Of a stretch of DNA of 64,000 nt, positions 27,250-38,081 are shown in pieces (positions within the stretch are counted from its first letter, which is position 1; each line of letters begins with the position of its first letter). A model generated the notes under the pieces. That model did not search any database and was not told the origin of the DNA. It saw only the letters and a list, made by a program, of their open reading frames with translations. A program made the translations under genes and the position numbers. The stretch lies in the NCBI RefSeq assembly GCF_900156515.1, contig NZ_FTNU01000008.1, positions 37,303-101,302 of the forward strand, read 5' to 3'. The stretch is from Moraxella cuniculi DSM 21768 (GTDB taxonomy: Bacteria > Pseudomonadota > Gammaproteobacteria > Pseudomonadales > Moraxellaceae).

Positions 27250-28458
27250 ATGAACGCTCAAGCAACCCAAAAGGCGATTTTGGCACTGGCTGATGGTACG
27301 ATTTTTCGTGGTATAAGCATTGGTGCAGCGGGCAGTACGGTCGGTGAGGTGGTATTTAATACAGCCATGACAGGCTACCAAGAAATTTTGACCGATCCAA
27401 GCTATGCAGGGCAGATGGTTACGCTGACCTATCCGCATATTGGCAACACGGGGTGCAATGACGAAGATGTGGAGTCAGGTCGGCAGCACAAAGTTTGGGC
27501 AACGGGTCTGATTATTCGTGATTTGCCATTATTGCACAGCAATTTTCGTGCCACAGCTTCTTTGTCAGAATATCTGCAAGCCCAGCAGGTTGTTGCGATT
27601 GCTGATATTGACACACGCCGCCTGACAACCTTGCTACGCAACACAGGTGCACAAAATGGCTGTATTATGACAGCAGATGCTGATGGGCAGATTGATGAAG
27701 CACGGGCGGTGGCACTTGCCAAAGCGGCACCATCAATGAAGGGTCAGGATTTGGCAAAAGTATGCTGCGATCAAGAGGGCTATGAATGGACAGAAGGCTC
27801 ATGGCAGCTTGCCCATGATGGACGCAATGGCAAAACAAGCCAAACTGGCGGTCGTTTTCGCCAATTGACTGTAGATATTGAGCAAAAATACCGCATTGTT
27901 GCTTATGATTTTGGCGTAAAGACCAACATTTTGCGTATGCTGGTGGATAGAGGTTGTCATGTAACGGTTGTGCCTGCAACCACGCCAATCGAGCAAGTAC
28001 TGGCACACAATCCAGATGGGATTTTTTTGTCCAACGGCCCTGGCGATCCAGAGCCATGTGTCTATGCCATCGAAGCGATTCGTCATATTATTACCAAGAC
28101 TGATATTCCTGTGTTTGGCATCTGTCTTGGGCATCAGTTGCTTGCTTTGGCAAGTGGGGCAAAAACTTTAAAAATGAAATTTGGCCATCATGGAGCGAAC
28201 CATCCTGTACAAAATCTTGCCGATGGGACGGTGATGATTACCAGTCAAAATCATGGGTTCTGCGTTGATGAATCAAGCTTGCCTGCCAATGTTAAGCCTA
28301 CACACCGTTCATTGTTTGACGGCTCTAATCAAGGCATTGAGCTGACGGATCACCCTGCATTTAGTTTCCAAGGACACCCTGAAGCTAGCCCTGGTCCGCA
28401 TGATTGTAGCGTGTTGTTTGATAGATTTGTGTGTGAGATTGAGAAGTCTAAGGCGTAA
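27250..28458 (+). CDS. carA: Carbamoyl-phosphate synthase small (glutaminase) subunit
   Basis: 402 aa. Class I glutamine amidotransferase domain in the C-terminal half with the nucleophile in [14 protein letters not shown] and the His/Glu pair in [11 protein letters not shown]. The N-terminal domain is CarA-specific ([20 protein letters not shown]). It feeds ammonia to CarB for arginine and pyrimidine synthesis. It is followed by a hairpin at 28466-28491 and then carB. Confidence 0.96.
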   Translation: MNAQATQKAILALADGTIFRGISIGAAGSTVGEVVFNTAMTGYQEILTDPSYAGQMVTLTYPHIGNTGCNDEDVESGRQHKVWATGLIIRDLPLLHSNFRATASLSEYLQAQQVVAIADIDTRRLTTLLRNTGAQNGCIMTADADGQIDEARAVALAKAAPSMKGQDLAKVCCDQEGYEWTEGSWQLAHDGRNGKTSQTGGRFRQLTVDIEQKYRIVAYDFGVKTNILRMLVDRGCHVTVVPATTPIEQVLAHNPDGIFLSNGPGDPEPCVYAIEAIRHIITKTDIPVFGICLGHQLLALASGAKTLKMKFGHHGANHPVQNLADGTVMITSQNHGFCVDESSLPANVKPTHRSLFDGSNQGIELTDHPAFSFQGHPEASPGPHDCSVLFDRFVCEIEKSKA

Positions 28459-28465
28459 AATATCA

Positions 28466-28500
28466 GCAAAGTACGAGCGTTCGTACTTTGCGTTTCTTTA
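28466..28500 (+). terminator. Hairpin between carA and carB
   Basis: Perfect 11-bp stem GCAAAGTACGA (28466-28476)/TCGTACTTTGC (28481-28491) with loop GCGT. The U-tract after it is weak (GTTTCTTTA). It may end part of the carA transcripts or act as a processing site. carB could have its own promoter in the 230 bases that follow. Confidence 0.55.
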
Positions 28501-28722
28501 TGTTTTGGGCTAATTTTAAGATATTGCTTTTTGCTTCATAACGGCTCAAAAATAAAAGTAATTTATATTGCCCTGCCTGATATAAAGATTTGATTAACTT
28601 ACCAATTTATAGATTTTAACCAGCAAAATCAAACAAACAAGCCAAATGGTCAGCAGTCAAATAAGCAGCTTGTAATGGCTTTTTAATTCATTTGATATTA
28701 AATTTAAAAAGAGAGAAATCCT

Positions 28723-31700
28723 ATGCCAAAACGCAATGATATAAAATCCATTCTCATCATTGGGGCAGGTCCGATTGTGATTGGGCAAGCCTGTGAATTT
28801 GACTATTCAGGAGCTCAGGCTTGCAAGGCCTTAAAAGAAGAGGGCTATCGAGTTATCTTGGTGAACTCAAATCCTGCGACCATCATGACCGATCCTACGA
28901 TGGCAGATGCAACTTATATCGAGCCGATCACTTGGCAGACTGTCGAGGGGATTATTGCCAAAGAGCGTCCTGATGCGATTTTGCCAACGATGGGTGGGCA
29001 GACGGCACTGAACTGTGCATTGGATTTGGATAAGCATGGAGTGCTTGCCAAATATGGCTGCGAGCTAATCGGTGCTACCAAAGAAGCCATCGAAAAGGCA
29101 GAAGATCGCGAGCTGTTTGATAAAGCGATGAAAAAAATCGGACTGGAATGTCCGCGTGCTGATGTGGCAGAGACGATGGAACAGGCGTTGGAGATTCAGG
29201 CACGATTTGGCTTTCCTGTGATTATTCGCCCATCTTTTACGATGGGCGGCTCTGGCGGTGGCATTGCTTATAATCGTGAAGAATTTATTGAAATCTGCGA
29301 GCGAGGTTTTGATTTATCACCAACCCATCAGCTGCTTATTGACGAGAGTTTAATCGGTTGGAAAGAGTACGAGATGGAGGTGGTGCGTGATAAAAATGAC
29401 AACTGCATCATCGTTTGCTCTATTGAAAACTTTGACCCAATGGGCGTGCATACAGGCGATAGCATCACTGTTGCCCCTGCTCAGACGCTTACTGACAAAG
29501 AATATCAGCTAATGCGTAACGCCTCTATTGCTGTTTTGCGTGAGATTGGTGTTGAGACAGGTGGCTCTAATGTGCAATTTGGTATCAATCCACAAAATGG
29601 CCGCATGGTGGTGATTGAGATGAATCCGCGTGTCAGCCGTTCATCGGCACTGGCATCAAAAGCGACAGGATTTCCGATTGCCAAAATTGCTGCCAAACTT
29701 GCGGTGGGCTATACGCTTGATGAGCTAAAAAATGACATTACAGGCGGCAAGACGCCAGCATCATTTGAGCCGTCTATTGATTATGTCGTTACCAAATTGC
29801 CTCGTTTTAATTTTGAAAAATTCCCACAAGCAGAAAATACCCTAACCACACAGATGAAATCTGTGGGCGAGGTGATGGCAATTGGTCGCAATTTTCAAGA
29901 ATCCATGCAAAAAGCACTGCGTGGACTTGAGACGGGAGCGACAGGCTTTGATGAGGTGATTGAGCTTGAGGGTAGGGCAGATGAAGAAATCACCAGCGAA
30001 ATCAAAAACCGCCTAAGCATTCCAACGCCAGAGAGAATTTTCTATTTGGCGGAGGCGTTTCGTCATGGTATGGGTATTGATGAAGTGTTTGAATATACCA
30101 AGATTGATAAATGGTTCTTGGTGCAGATTGAGGATATTGTCAAGACCGAAAATCACATCAAAACACTTGGGCTTAGTGATTTGACTGCTGATAATGTTCG
30201 TCAATTTAAGCGAAAAGGCATGAGTGATTTACGCATTGCCAATTTGATGGGTATCAGCCAAAAACAATTCCGTAAGCAGCGTTGGGGGCTTGGCGTATAT
30301 CCAGTGTATAAACGCGTGGATACTTGTGCTGCCGAATTTGAAACCTCAACAGCCTATATGTACTCAAGCTATGATGAAGCGTGCGAGGCCAATCCAACCA
30401 ACAAGGATAAAATCATGGTGATTGGCGGTGGCCCGAACCGTATCGGTCAGGGGATTGAGTTTGATTATTGCTGTGTTCATGCGGCTTTGGCAATGCGTGA
30501 AGATGGTTTTGAGACCATCATGGTGAACTGCAATCCAGAGACGGTTTCAACCGATTATGATACTTCTGATCGCTTGTATTTTGAGCCTGTAACCTTAGAA
30601 GATGTGCTAGAAATCGTACGCACCGAGAATCCAAAAGGCGTGATTGTGCAGTATGGTGGCCAAACGCCATTAAAACTGGCTCGTTCGCTAGAAGAGGCAG
30701 GCGTGCCAATCATCGGCACCAGTCCCGATGCCATTGACCGTGCCGAAGATCGTGAGCGTTTTCAGCGTATGCTTCACCAGTTGGGTCTAAATCAGCCACC
30801 AAATGCATTAGCAACCAGCAGCGAAGAGGGGCTGATTAAGGCACAAAGCGTTGGCTATCCTTTGGTGGTGCGTCCTTCTTATGTATTGGGCGGTCGTGCG
30901 ATGGAGATTGTTTATAACGAAGATGAACTAAAACGCTATTTGCGTGAGGCGGTACAGGCTTCCAATGAAGCACCAGTTTTGCTGGATAGATTTTTGGACG
31001 ATGCCATCGAGGTTGATGTGGATTGTGTATCAGATGGCAAAGATGTGGTGATTGGCGGCATCATGCAGCACATTGAACAAGCAGGGGTGCATTCTGGCGA
31101 CTCTGCCTGTAGCTTGCCGCCGTATTCGCTAAGCGATGAAATCCAAAATCAAATTCGCGAGCAGACCATTGCCATGGCAAAAGAGCTGGGCGTAGTTGGT
31201 CTGATGAATGTGCAGTATGCCGTCAAGGATAACACTGTCTATATTCTTGAGGTGAATCCGCGTGCCAGCCGCACCGTGCCTTTTGTTTCAAAGTGCATTG
31301 GTGTATCACTGGCAAAAGTTGCTGCACGCTGTATGGCAGGCAAGTCGCTTGTCGAGCAGGGCTTTGTGAGCGAGATTGTGCCAAAGCATTATTCGGTAAA
31401 AGAGGCGGTTTTTCCATTTGCCAAATTCCCGGGCGTTGATCCAATTCTAAGCCCAGAAATGAAATCGACAGGCGAGGTAATGGGTGTTGGTAAGAGCTTT
31501 GGCGAGGCATTTTATAAGGCGGTGATTGGCTCAAATGAACGCTTGCCGGGATTACCAACAGCAGGCGAGGTCAAAAAAGCCTTCTTGTCCGTGCGTGATA
31601 GTGATAAGAAAAACTTACCAAAAATTGCCAAACAGTTGGTTGATTATGGCTTTCAATTGGTGGCAACTGGTGGTACACAGCAGGTGCTGATTGAGTCAGG

Positions 31701-31962
31701 TATTGATTGTGAGCGTATTAATAAGGTCAATGAAGGTCGCCCTCATATTGTAGATATGATTAAAAATGGTGAAATTCATTTGGTGATTAATACCACCGAA
31801 GGCAAACGGGCTCAAGAGGATTCATTCTTGATTCGCCGCAGTGCTTTGCAGGCAAAATTGTTCTATGTTACGACAATGAGTGCAGCAGAGGCGATGTGTA
31901 TGGCGTATCAGGTGAAGCTGCCATTTGCTGTTTATCGTTTGCAGGATTTGCATAATGCATGA
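28723..31962 (+). CDS. carB: Carbamoyl-phosphate synthase large subunit
   Basis: 1079 aa, family length. Two ATP-grasp halves in tandem ([17 protein letters not shown] in the first, [17 protein letters not shown] in the second). The oligomerisation domain lies between, and the C-terminal MGS-like allosteric domain ([38 protein letters not shown]) binds UMP or ornithine effectors in relatives. Makes carbamoyl phosphate from bicarbonate, ammonia and 2 ATP. AGAGAG ribosome site just before the ATG at 28723. Confidence 0.97.
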   Translation: MPKRNDIKSILIIGAGPIVIGQACEFDYSGAQACKALKEEGYRVILVNSNPATIMTDPTMADATYIEPITWQTVEGIIAKERPDAILPTMGGQTALNCALDLDKHGVLAKYGCELIGATKEAIEKAEDRELFDKAMKKIGLECPRADVAETMEQALEIQARFGFPVIIRPSFTMGGSGGGIAYNREEFIEICERGFDLSPTHQLLIDESLIGWKEYEMEVVRDKNDNCIIVCSIENFDPMGVHTGDSITVAPAQTLTDKEYQLMRNASIAVLREIGVETGGSNVQFGINPQNGRMVVIEMNPRVSRSSALASKATGFPIAKIAAKLAVGYTLDELKNDITGGKTPASFEPSIDYVVTKLPRFNFEKFPQAENTLTTQMKSVGEVMAIGRNFQESMQKALRGLETGATGFDEVIELEGRADEEITSEIKNRLSIPTPERIFYLAEAFRHGMGIDEVFEYTKIDKWFLVQIEDIVKTENHIKTLGLSDLTADNVRQFKRKGMSDLRIANLMGISQKQFRKQRWGLGVYPVYKRVDTCAAEFETSTAYMYSSYDEACEANPTNKDKIMVIGGGPNRIGQGIEFDYCCVHAALAMREDGFETIMVNCNPETVSTDYDTSDRLYFEPVTLEDVLEIVRTENPKGVIVQYGGQTPLKLARSLEEAGVPIIGTSPDAIDRAEDRERFQRMLHQLGLNQPPNALATSSEEGLIKAQSVGYPLVVRPSYVLGGRAMEIVYNEDELKRYLREAVQASNEAPVLLDRFLDDAIEVDVDCVSDGKDVVIGGIMQHIEQAGVHSGDSACSLPPYSLSDEIQNQIREQTIAMAKELGVVGLMNVQYAVKDNTVYILEVNPRASRTVPFVSKCIGVSLAKVAARCMAGKSLVEQGFVSEIVPKHYSVKEAVFPFAKFPGVDPILSPEMKSTGEVMGVGKSFGEAFYKAVIGSNERLPGLPTAGEVKKAFLSVRDSDKKNLPKIAKQLVDYGFQLVATGGTQQVLIESGIDCERINKVNEGRPHIVDMIKNGEIHLVINTTEGKRAQEDSFLIRRSALQAKLFYVTTMSAAEAMCMAYQVKLPFAVYRLQDLHNA

Positions 31963-32033
31963 ATGCAATAGGCTGGCTGATGATACAGCTTACCAAAGGC
32001 TAGCCCGATAAACCGTAGTTCATTGCATAAATA

Positions 32034-32060
32034 TAAGCCCAATCCATCTGATTGGGCTTA
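32034..32060 (+). terminator. carB hairpin
   Basis: Perfect 11-bp stem TAAGCCCAATC (32034-32044)/GATTGGGCTTA (32050-32060). No T-run follows, so termination strength is uncertain. Confidence 0.6.
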
Positions 32061-32223
32061 TGTCATAGACATGAACGCTTGGAGGTTGTTTAAATCCATC
32101 GGTTTTCCTTTTTATATATGGAAGTTATTTTGATATTTTCTCTGAAATTATCTCATTTTTATGATAACTATCCAATTTAAAAATCTGATCTGCAAAAATT
32201 TTTAAAAATCCCACCGCTTGTTA
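32061..32223. other. Left junction of the accessory island
   Basis: A/T-rich non-coding DNA. The first Actinobacillus-type uptake word ACCGCTTGT lies at 32213-32221. To its left no such word was seen in the first 32 kb, so the island boundary is probably between 32061 and 32205. Confidence 0.45.
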
Positions 32224-32289
32224 TTTCCATAAATGAAAATCAACCTCCCATAAATCGCTATTCCGTTTCAATATTCACAAGGCTAAAAT
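32224..32289 (+). promoter_or_regulatory. Shared operator/promoter, copy A
   Basis: CCATAAAT at 32227-32234 and again at 32248-32255 (21-bp period), then TTCC overlapping the -35 position. The -10 TAAAAT at 32284-32289 starts 20 bases after the element ends. Same layout at 36395, 46385 and 51087. Fits a class II AraC-type activator site. The gene start is 34 bases past the -10. Confidence 0.75.
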
Positions 32290-32322
32290 ACTCTCAACTT
32301 TTATGTATTGAGGGTATTTTTT

Positions 32323-33405
32323 ATGAACAAATTATTTCACCGCAGTTTACTCGTTGTTGCTTTGGGTTTGGTTGGCGTGGGGTGTACGCCGATGAGCCAG
32401 CTTGCTAAAGCCAAATCCGCCCAATCTTCGCTTGATGGCGTTACGCAGGTTGAAAATCTGCAATATATCAATGGTTTACAAAGCCCTGAGGATTTGGTGC
32501 AAATCCCCAATACCAAATGGCTGATAGCGAGCGGTATGGCGAATAACAGCGGTTTGCACTTGATTGATGGCGAAAGCAAAATCAGCCAAAGATGGATCGC
32601 CCCGAAAGCAAGCTTGCCGTCAGAGCAATATCCTGACAGTCAGCCACAACCGCTGCCTGATGAAATGCAGGCTCACGGTATCAGTTTGCGTGAAATTGGG
32701 CAGGGGAAATCGCTGTTGTATGTCGTCAATCACAACGGCAAAGACAACAATATCACCCGTGAAACCATTGAAATTTTTGAAGTTGATGCAAGCCGTGCCA
32801 AGCCTGCTTTGACTTGGCTGGGCAATGTGCGGATGCCGAATGATTTTGCGGCAAACAGCGTGGTTTCGGGGGCGGGCGGCTCAATTTATGCCACGGTGAT
32901 GATGCACCCCCAATACACTTTGGCGGATATGTTTGCCGGCAAAATCACGGGGGCGGTGTATCGCTGGACGCCCAAAACCCGCCAATTTGAAAAATTGCAA
33001 GGTTCGGAATTTACGGGCAATAACGGCATTGAATTATCCAAAGACGGGCAATTTATTTATGTCGCCCATATGAAAAATATCAGCAAACTCACCAATACCA
33101 ATCCGACCAAAATTGTCGCAACCGCTACGCTTGATTATGGTGTTTTTGATAATTTGCATTGGGTGGACGACAAGCTCATTACCGCAGGTTCTCGCACGGA
33201 AAGTTGTGGTAATTCAATGACTTATGACTGCCTGAAAGATTATCACATTACGACCATCAACCCTGATAATTTGGCAACCAATGCTATTTTTAAAGGCAAA
33301 TATACTCAAGATTTTAGCGGTGTTTCGACCGTGTTACCAGTGGGAAAAACCTATTATCTCGGCTCATTTTACAGAAATAAAATGGCGTATTTTGAGACAA
33401 AATAA
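32323..33405 (+). CDS. SMP-30/gluconolactonase-like lipoprotein
   Basis: 360 aa from the ATG at 32323, which follows GAGGGT. It begins with a lipoprotein signal peptide ending in the lipobox LVGVGC (Cys21), so it should be anchored to the inner face of the outer membrane or in the periplasm. The mature part is a beta-propeller of SMP-30/strictosidine-synthase type (LQSPEDLVQIPNTKWLIASG; GNNGIELSKDGQFIYVAHM). Metal-dependent lactonase or esterase activity is usual in the family. The substrate is unknown. It is headed by operator copy A and is 22 bases upstream of the quinone-reductase gene, so probably one transcript. Confidence 0.75.
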   Translation: MNKLFHRSLLVVALGLVGVGCTPMSQLAKAKSAQSSLDGVTQVENLQYINGLQSPEDLVQIPNTKWLIASGMANNSGLHLIDGESKISQRWIAPKASLPSEQYPDSQPQPLPDEMQAHGISLREIGQGKSLLYVVNHNGKDNNITRETIEIFEVDASRAKPALTWLGNVRMPNDFAANSVVSGAGGSIYATVMMHPQYTLADMFAGKITGAVYRWTPKTRQFEKLQGSEFTGNNGIELSKDGQFIYVAHMKNISKLTNTNPTKIVATATLDYGVFDNLHWVDDKLITAGSRTESCGNSMTYDCLKDYHITTINPDNLATNAIFKGKYTQDFSGVSTVLPVGKTYYLGSFYRNKMAYFETK

Positions 33406-33427
33406 TCATCTACATTAAGGAAAAACA

Positions 33428-34416
33428 ATGAGCAAACAAATTCAATTTCATCAAACAGGTTCGCCTGATGTGTTAAAAATCGTTGAGATTAGCCCTGCCG
33501 AGCCGAAATCGCACGAGGTACAAATTAAAATGTCGGTGTTAGGTCTAAACCGTGCTGAAGCGATGTATCGGGCAGGGGTGTATGTGATTGAGCCCATTTT
33601 CCCTGCCACGATGGGCTACGAAGGGCAGGCGAGGTTGTGGCGGTGGGCGAGGGCGTGAGCGAATTTGCCATTGGCGACAAAGTGAGCGTGATTCCGTCCT
33701 TTATGTTCACCGAATACGGCACTTATGGCGAAGTGGTCAATCTGCCCGCTCACGCTGTGGTCAAACACCCTGACAATCTCACGCTGGAACAAGCCGCCGC
33801 CAGTTGGATGATGTTCGTTACCGCTTATGGCGGATTGGTGGAATTCGGCAACATTCAGGCAGGCGATTTTGTGGTGCTGGGGGCGGCGACCAGTTCGGTG
33901 GGGCTGGCGGCAATCCAAATCGCCAAACAGCAAGGGGCAACCGTGATCGCCCTGTCTCGCACCCACGCCAAAGACGATGTGTTGCGACAAAAAGGGGCGG
34001 ATTTTGTGATTGCCACAAACGAAGACGATGTTACTGCCAAATTGCTGGAAATCACGGACGGCAAAGGCGTGAATTTGGTGTTTGACCCAGTGGGCGGTAA
34101 AGAAGCGGCAAAAATTATCAATGCAATGGCACACAATGGGCGTTACATCATTTACGGTGCATTAAGCCACGATGATATTGCCGTGCCAGTGTTCCCAATT
34201 TTGGGCAAACATCTCACGGTGCGAGGCTATGAACTGTTTGAAATCACCACCGTGCCAGAAAAGCTCGCCAAAGCGAAAAAATTCGTGTTTGACGGCTTGG
34301 CAAGCGGTCAGTTGCAGCCTGAAATTGACAAGGTTTTTGCCTTTGATGAAATGATTGAAGCTCACCACTATCTGGAAAGCAACCAACAGATTGGGAAGAT
34401 TTTGGTGAAGGTGTAA
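33428..34416 (+). pseudogene. Frameshifted zinc-independent MDR quinone reductase
   Basis: NAD(P)H:quinone oxidoreductase-like medium-chain dehydrogenase split into two frames. 33428-33658 encodes the start through PATMGYEG. The second frame, from about 33626, carries on with the expected AGEVVAVGEGVSEFAIGDKV and reaches 34416, including the nucleotide-binding VVLGAATSSVGLAAIQIAK. A one-base deletion in the G-run at 33623-33625 (GGGG expected) accounts for the break. Either a recent pseudogene, a phase-variable run or a sequencing error. The rest of the protein is intact, which points to a recent event. Confidence 0.8.
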
Positions 34417-34421
34417 ATAAA

Positions 34422-34453
34422 AATGCCGTCTAGAAGTTGGTTTCAGACAGCAT
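34422..34453. terminator. Hairpin built from DUS-like words
   Basis: ATGCCGTCT (34422-34430) faces AGACAGCAT (34445-34453). TTCAGACAGCAT is one base from the complement of the neisserial uptake word ATGCCGTCTGAA. It lies between convergent genes and is followed by TACTTTTT, a layout typical of neisserial terminators. Confidence 0.6.
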
Positions 34454-34459
34454 TACTTT

Positions 34460-36148
34460 TTAAAGCATCCAGCCTTTATACAGACAATCTAATAATTCTT
34501 TCTGTCTTTCTTCTACTATTTCTGGTGTCCATTCTTCTTTATCTAACACTTGAGTAGTTAAAGCATACGATGAAACATTGTTATTTCCACGAAAATATTT
34601 TTCTTTCTTAACTTTAAACTCCCAATTGGATGCAGCAGAATTTCTTCTTTTATTAAGCGGTACTAGGTTGGCTAATCGGTGTAGCCATAATTGATGTTTA
34701 TCATCAGACCACCATTGTTGCCATTGGCTTTCAGGGACAATAGTCTGCGGCAACACATGCTCAATTGTTAGCAAACCATCTTTGTGTTGATAAGTTGCCC
34801 CACCATCAGAAATCATTGCATCCAATCTTAAAATAATGTAATTTCTTCTGACCGCAGTCATTTCATTATAAATATTACCATCCAATAGTTTTCTAAAAGA
34901 TTGCTTTTCTTCATCACTTAATCGCAGGCTCTCACTGCACGCTTTTGGATTATCCTGCAATTCTTTCAATATCAAACCATAGCGTTCAATACGCTTATTA
35001 ACATCTTTGGCTGATAAATGCAGATAAGAACTTAATATTTCAAATTGCTGAAAAAATGCCAATGTCTGTTCATTGCTAGGCTTTTGATGTAAAAATAGAA
35101 TAGCAGCAGGCAACCATTCAGAAAAACCAATGCGATTTAACCATTTTATATATTCATTGATTTCTACCTGATATTGGTCTATTTGATAGTTACTATTTTT
35201 CAATGCTCTAAATGCAGCAGTGTAACTAGATAATTCATTATCAATAAAAGCTGGGATAGATGGAATTTTTGGAACAATCAATTCTTGTAATTCTTCTAAA
35301 ATGCTTTTTTGGGCTTTTTTCTTTAATTCAATCATACGGATATGAGCAAACAACTCATTGAAAAGATTTCGTCCTAGCTCTTGCTCTAAATCTTCCCATT
35401 TTTTGGTATGCTCATCTTGTTTATCAGTAATTTTTCCAATTAAATCAGCCTTCAAAATATCAGTTGGTAACAAATCCAAACCACGGTTATTCATCACAGA
35501 AAAAATGCGAAATGCTGATTTTTGGCTAGGGGTAGATACAATCACTAAGCAGCATTTTTGAATTAAAAAACTGAAAAAGTTAAAAACGGCTGTACTGTCG
35601 TTATTAAATTTATTTTCAATACACTTAAGTATAGCTTTAGCATTTTTAACTATATTTCGTTGAGCGTCATTTTTACAATCGTGCTCTATATTTAAATTAT
35701 TTAATTTATCAAATTGCAGTTCTTGAATATATTTTCTGAAAAAATCTTTATCACGCTGGCGAAGAGTTAGCCTTGGTTGTGCGGTAAGGTTTTGTGATTT
35801 CTTTGCTGGTTGCTGCAAAATCTCTTGACCTTCAGATTTATCTTCATCTGAAAAATGGTGTGTTAAAGCTGCGATTAATATGGTTAAGCTAGTCAAACGC
35901 TGTTGCCCATCTACTACATCTGCTTTGGGTTTGTTATCTTGTTTGATGACGACAACACTGCCTAAAAAGTAGCTCTCATCGGTTTTTCGTTGATAAAATT
36001 CGTACAAATCATCAAATAATTGCTTGATATGTTCCTCTTCCCAAGAATAAGGTCGCTGATAATCGGGAATTTCATATTGAAATTTTGAACTGAATATTCC
36101 ACTCAAATAAAATGCTTCACCTTGAATGGCGTAATCTTGAATACTCAT
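34460..36148 (-). CDS. DUF262/DUF1524 nuclease (GmrSD-like type IV restriction)
   Basis: 562 aa from the ATG at 36146-36148, preceded on the minus strand by GAGGA. The N-terminal DUF262 domain has the ParB-like motif VVDGQQRLTSL and the IPDYQRPYSW entry. The C-terminal DUF1524 domain has the HNH-type motif IEHVLPQ..N (LANLVPLNKRRN). This pairing in one chain is that of GmrSD enzymes, which cut phage DNA with glucosylated hydroxymethylcytosine using NTP. Clearly more A/T-rich than its neighbours. A defence gene by family, not proved here. Confidence 0.78.
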   Translation of the reverse strand: MSIQDYAIQGEAFYLSGIFSSKFQYEIPDYQRPYSWEEEHIKQLFDDLYEFYQRKTDESYFLGSVVVIKQDNKPKADVVDGQQRLTSLTILIAALTHHFSDEDKSEGQEILQQPAKKSQNLTAQPRLTLRQRDKDFFRKYIQELQFDKLNNLNIEHDCKNDAQRNIVKNAKAILKCIENKFNNDSTAVFNFFSFLIQKCCLVIVSTPSQKSAFRIFSVMNNRGLDLLPTDILKADLIGKITDKQDEHTKKWEDLEQELGRNLFNELFAHIRMIELKKKAQKSILEELQELIVPKIPSIPAFIDNELSSYTAAFRALKNSNYQIDQYQVEINEYIKWLNRIGFSEWLPAAILFLHQKPSNEQTLAFFQQFEILSSYLHLSAKDVNKRIERYGLILKELQDNPKACSESLRLSDEEKQSFRKLLDGNIYNEMTAVRRNYIILRLDAMISDGGATYQHKDGLLTIEHVLPQTIVPESQWQQWWSDDKHQLWLHRLANLVPLNKRRNSAASNWEFKVKKEKYFRGNNNVSSYALTTQVLDKEEWTPEIVEERQKELLDCLYKGWML

Positions 36149-36394
36149 ATTTTTCCTCAATTAAAAACCACAACATTGATATTTTACATGGATAAACTAT
36201 CCTATGCAATAATATACTTTTCAGTTTATTTTATCATCTAAAATAAAATTATAATCAGAAAATATTTTTCAAATAAAAAAAGTTCAAAAATCACATTTTT
36301 AAATAAATTTCATGATACAAAATCCATTCAACCGAAACTTCCACCCTAACAAACAGTAAAATCTCACAAAACTTTTGCAGGATTGCACTCTTTG
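36149..36394. other. Intergenic, A/T-rich
   Basis: About 250 bases between the DUF262 gene (-) and operator copy B. It carries the DUF262 promoter on the minus strand. No gene seen. Confidence 0.4.
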
Positions 36395-36460
36395 TTTTCA
36401 TAAATAGAAATCATCTTTCCATTTTTCGCTATTCTATTTCCACTCATGCCAAATTAGAAT
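36395..36460 (+). promoter_or_regulatory. Shared operator/promoter, copy B
   Basis: Most diverged copy. The CATAAAT box is at 36399-36405 and a CATTTTT box 21 bases later (36420-36426). TTCGCTATTCT ends at 36435 and the -10 TAGAAT is at 36455-36460, again 20 bases later. The gene start is 31 bases past the -10. Confidence 0.65.
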
Positions 36461-36490
36461 AGCGTTTATTTTTAAGCTGAACGATGCACT

Positions 36491-37450
36491 ATGCAAAATC
36501 TTAACCTTCTCCCAACACTTGCCAATCACGCAGGTTTTTCGCAAATTTTTCAAAAAGACAAGCTGACATTTGGGTTAATCGCCCCTTTCAAGGGTTATGC
36601 CGAGCATATCCCTGATAATCTAACCGACATCGGTGATACGGCGGTTTTGGCGGAGAAATTGGGGTTTTCTGCGCTTTGGGTGCGAGATGTGCCGTTTTTT
36701 GACCCCAATTTTGGCGATGTGGGGCAGGGGCTTGACCCTATCGTCACGCTTGGCTTTTTGACCGCCAAAACACATAACATCGCTCTTGGCACAGCAGGGC
36801 TAGTTGCACCGCTTCGCTCACCAATTCATATCGCCAAAACGGCGGTCAGTCTGGCAACCCTCAGCGACAATCGGTTTGTGCTGGGGCTGTCTAGTGGCGA
36901 CCGTCCGATTGAATATCCTGCTTTTCAGGCTGCCTTTGAAAATCGTGCCGAGCGTTTTCGTGAAAGCATTGAGATGATTAAAACCTTGACCGAGCAGACT
37001 TTTCCACATTATCAAGGCAAGCATTACGGCAATCTGACAGGCGAGTTGGATTTGTTGCCGAAACCGACCCAGCCTCTGCCGATGGTCGCGATTGGGCGAG
37101 CAAGACAGGAAATGCAGTGGCTTGCCAATGTGCCTGATGCGTGGATTTGGCATGGTGTCGATCCAAAACAGACGGCAAATATTGTAAAAACGCTGGCTGA
37201 ATTAAATCAAGACGGTTTTTGGCATCCGTTTGGTTACGCTAATTTTGTAGAAGTATTGGAGAATCCGAACGCCCCTGCCCAACTGTTTAACAACATTTAT
37301 TTGCGAGGTGGCTCAAATGCGTTGCGTGAATTTTGGCAAGAGCAGAAAACACAAGGCTTGGCACACACTACGCTAAATCTCAAACCCACCAATCGCCCAA
37401 CTGCCGAGGTGTTGCAAGATTTGGCAGAAAATGTGTTGGCGAAAATGTAG
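36491..37450 (+). CDS. Luciferase-like (LLM) flavin oxidoreductase
   Basis: 319 aa TIM-barrel flavin-dependent enzyme of the bacterial luciferase-like family. Recognisable segments are LGFSALWVRDVPFFDPNFGDVGQGLDPIVTLGFLTAKT and the active-site region FVLGLSSGDRPIEYPAF. FMN is expected to be supplied by a separate reductase. Substrate unknown. It is expressed from operator copy B. The ribosome site is weak. The tetR gene lies convergently 37 bases downstream. Confidence 0.8.
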   Translation: MQNLNLLPTLANHAGFSQIFQKDKLTFGLIAPFKGYAEHIPDNLTDIGDTAVLAEKLGFSALWVRDVPFFDPNFGDVGQGLDPIVTLGFLTAKTHNIALGTAGLVAPLRSPIHIAKTAVSLATLSDNRFVLGLSSGDRPIEYPAFQAAFENRAERFRESIEMIKTLTEQTFPHYQGKHYGNLTGELDLLPKPTQPLPMVAIGRARQEMQWLANVPDAWIWHGVDPKQTANIVKTLAELNQDGFWHPFGYANFVEVLENPNAPAQLFNNIYLRGGSNALREFWQEQKTQGLAHTTLNLKPTNRPTAEVLQDLAENVLAKM

Positions 37451-37487
37451 CCAAAGCTCAAATTTGGGTCGGACTTTTATCCGACCT

Positions 37488-38054
37488 TTATTTGTCGGGT
37501 GAAGCCTGTTGCACCACTTTTAGCACAATGGCAATCTCTTGCCATACTTGCTTGATGGGAATGGGTAAATCTTGTTCAAAATAGTATTGGGCGGTTTTGA
37601 GCAGCATTGCGGCTAATATTTCACCTTGAAAATCTAAACCCTGATGCACAAACAGACTTTGTTGCTGGCGAATATAGTTGTTTTTTATCATCAAAAACAT
37701 ATCGTCCCACAAATGATGGCGTTTTGTTTTGATTTTCCATAATGCCAAAATCAGTTGCCGTTTTTGATGGAATGCAGGCAAAACATGTTGAATAAAATCG
37801 TTCATATTGCGAGTTTGTTCTTTTTGCAGCAAAAGTTCAGCATAATCTTTTTTGAGCTCATCAATCATCACGCCCGCCAAATCGCTTTTGCCTGAATAAT
37901 ATTTGTAAAATGTTGCCCGATTGACCATCGCTTTTTCTACAATATCTTGCACCGAAATTTTTTCAAATTCCTGATTTTTTAATAAGTCAATCAAGGCATT
38001 TTTGATTAAGGCGTGCGTGCGGATAACCCGCAAATCTTGTTTTTCAGACGGCAT
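37488..38054 (-). CDS. TetR-family regulator whose start codon lies in a DUS
   Basis: 188 aa from the ATG at 38052-38054. The N-terminal HTH (FEKISVQDIVEKAMVNRATFYKYYSGKSDL) is typical TetR. The C-terminal part resembles the TetR_C_33-like dimer domain. The first twelve bases, ATGCCGTCTGAA, form a perfect neisserial DNA uptake sequence (38043-38054) and encode MPSE. This strongly suggests descent from a Neisseriaceae genome. Divergent from the AttH-like gene; a candidate operator is at 38082-38111. Confidence 0.82.
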   Translation of the reverse strand: MPSEKQDLRVIRTHALIKNALIDLLKNQEFEKISVQDIVEKAMVNRATFYKYYSGKSDLAGVMIDELKKDYAELLLQKEQTRNMNDFIQHVLPAFHQKRQLILALWKIKTKRHHLWDDMFLMIKNNYIRQQQSLFVHQGLDFQGEILAAMLLKTAQYYFEQDLPIPIKQVWQEIAIVLKVVQQASPDK

Positions 38055-38081
38055 AACGATTTTCCCTATTTTTGCTGATTT

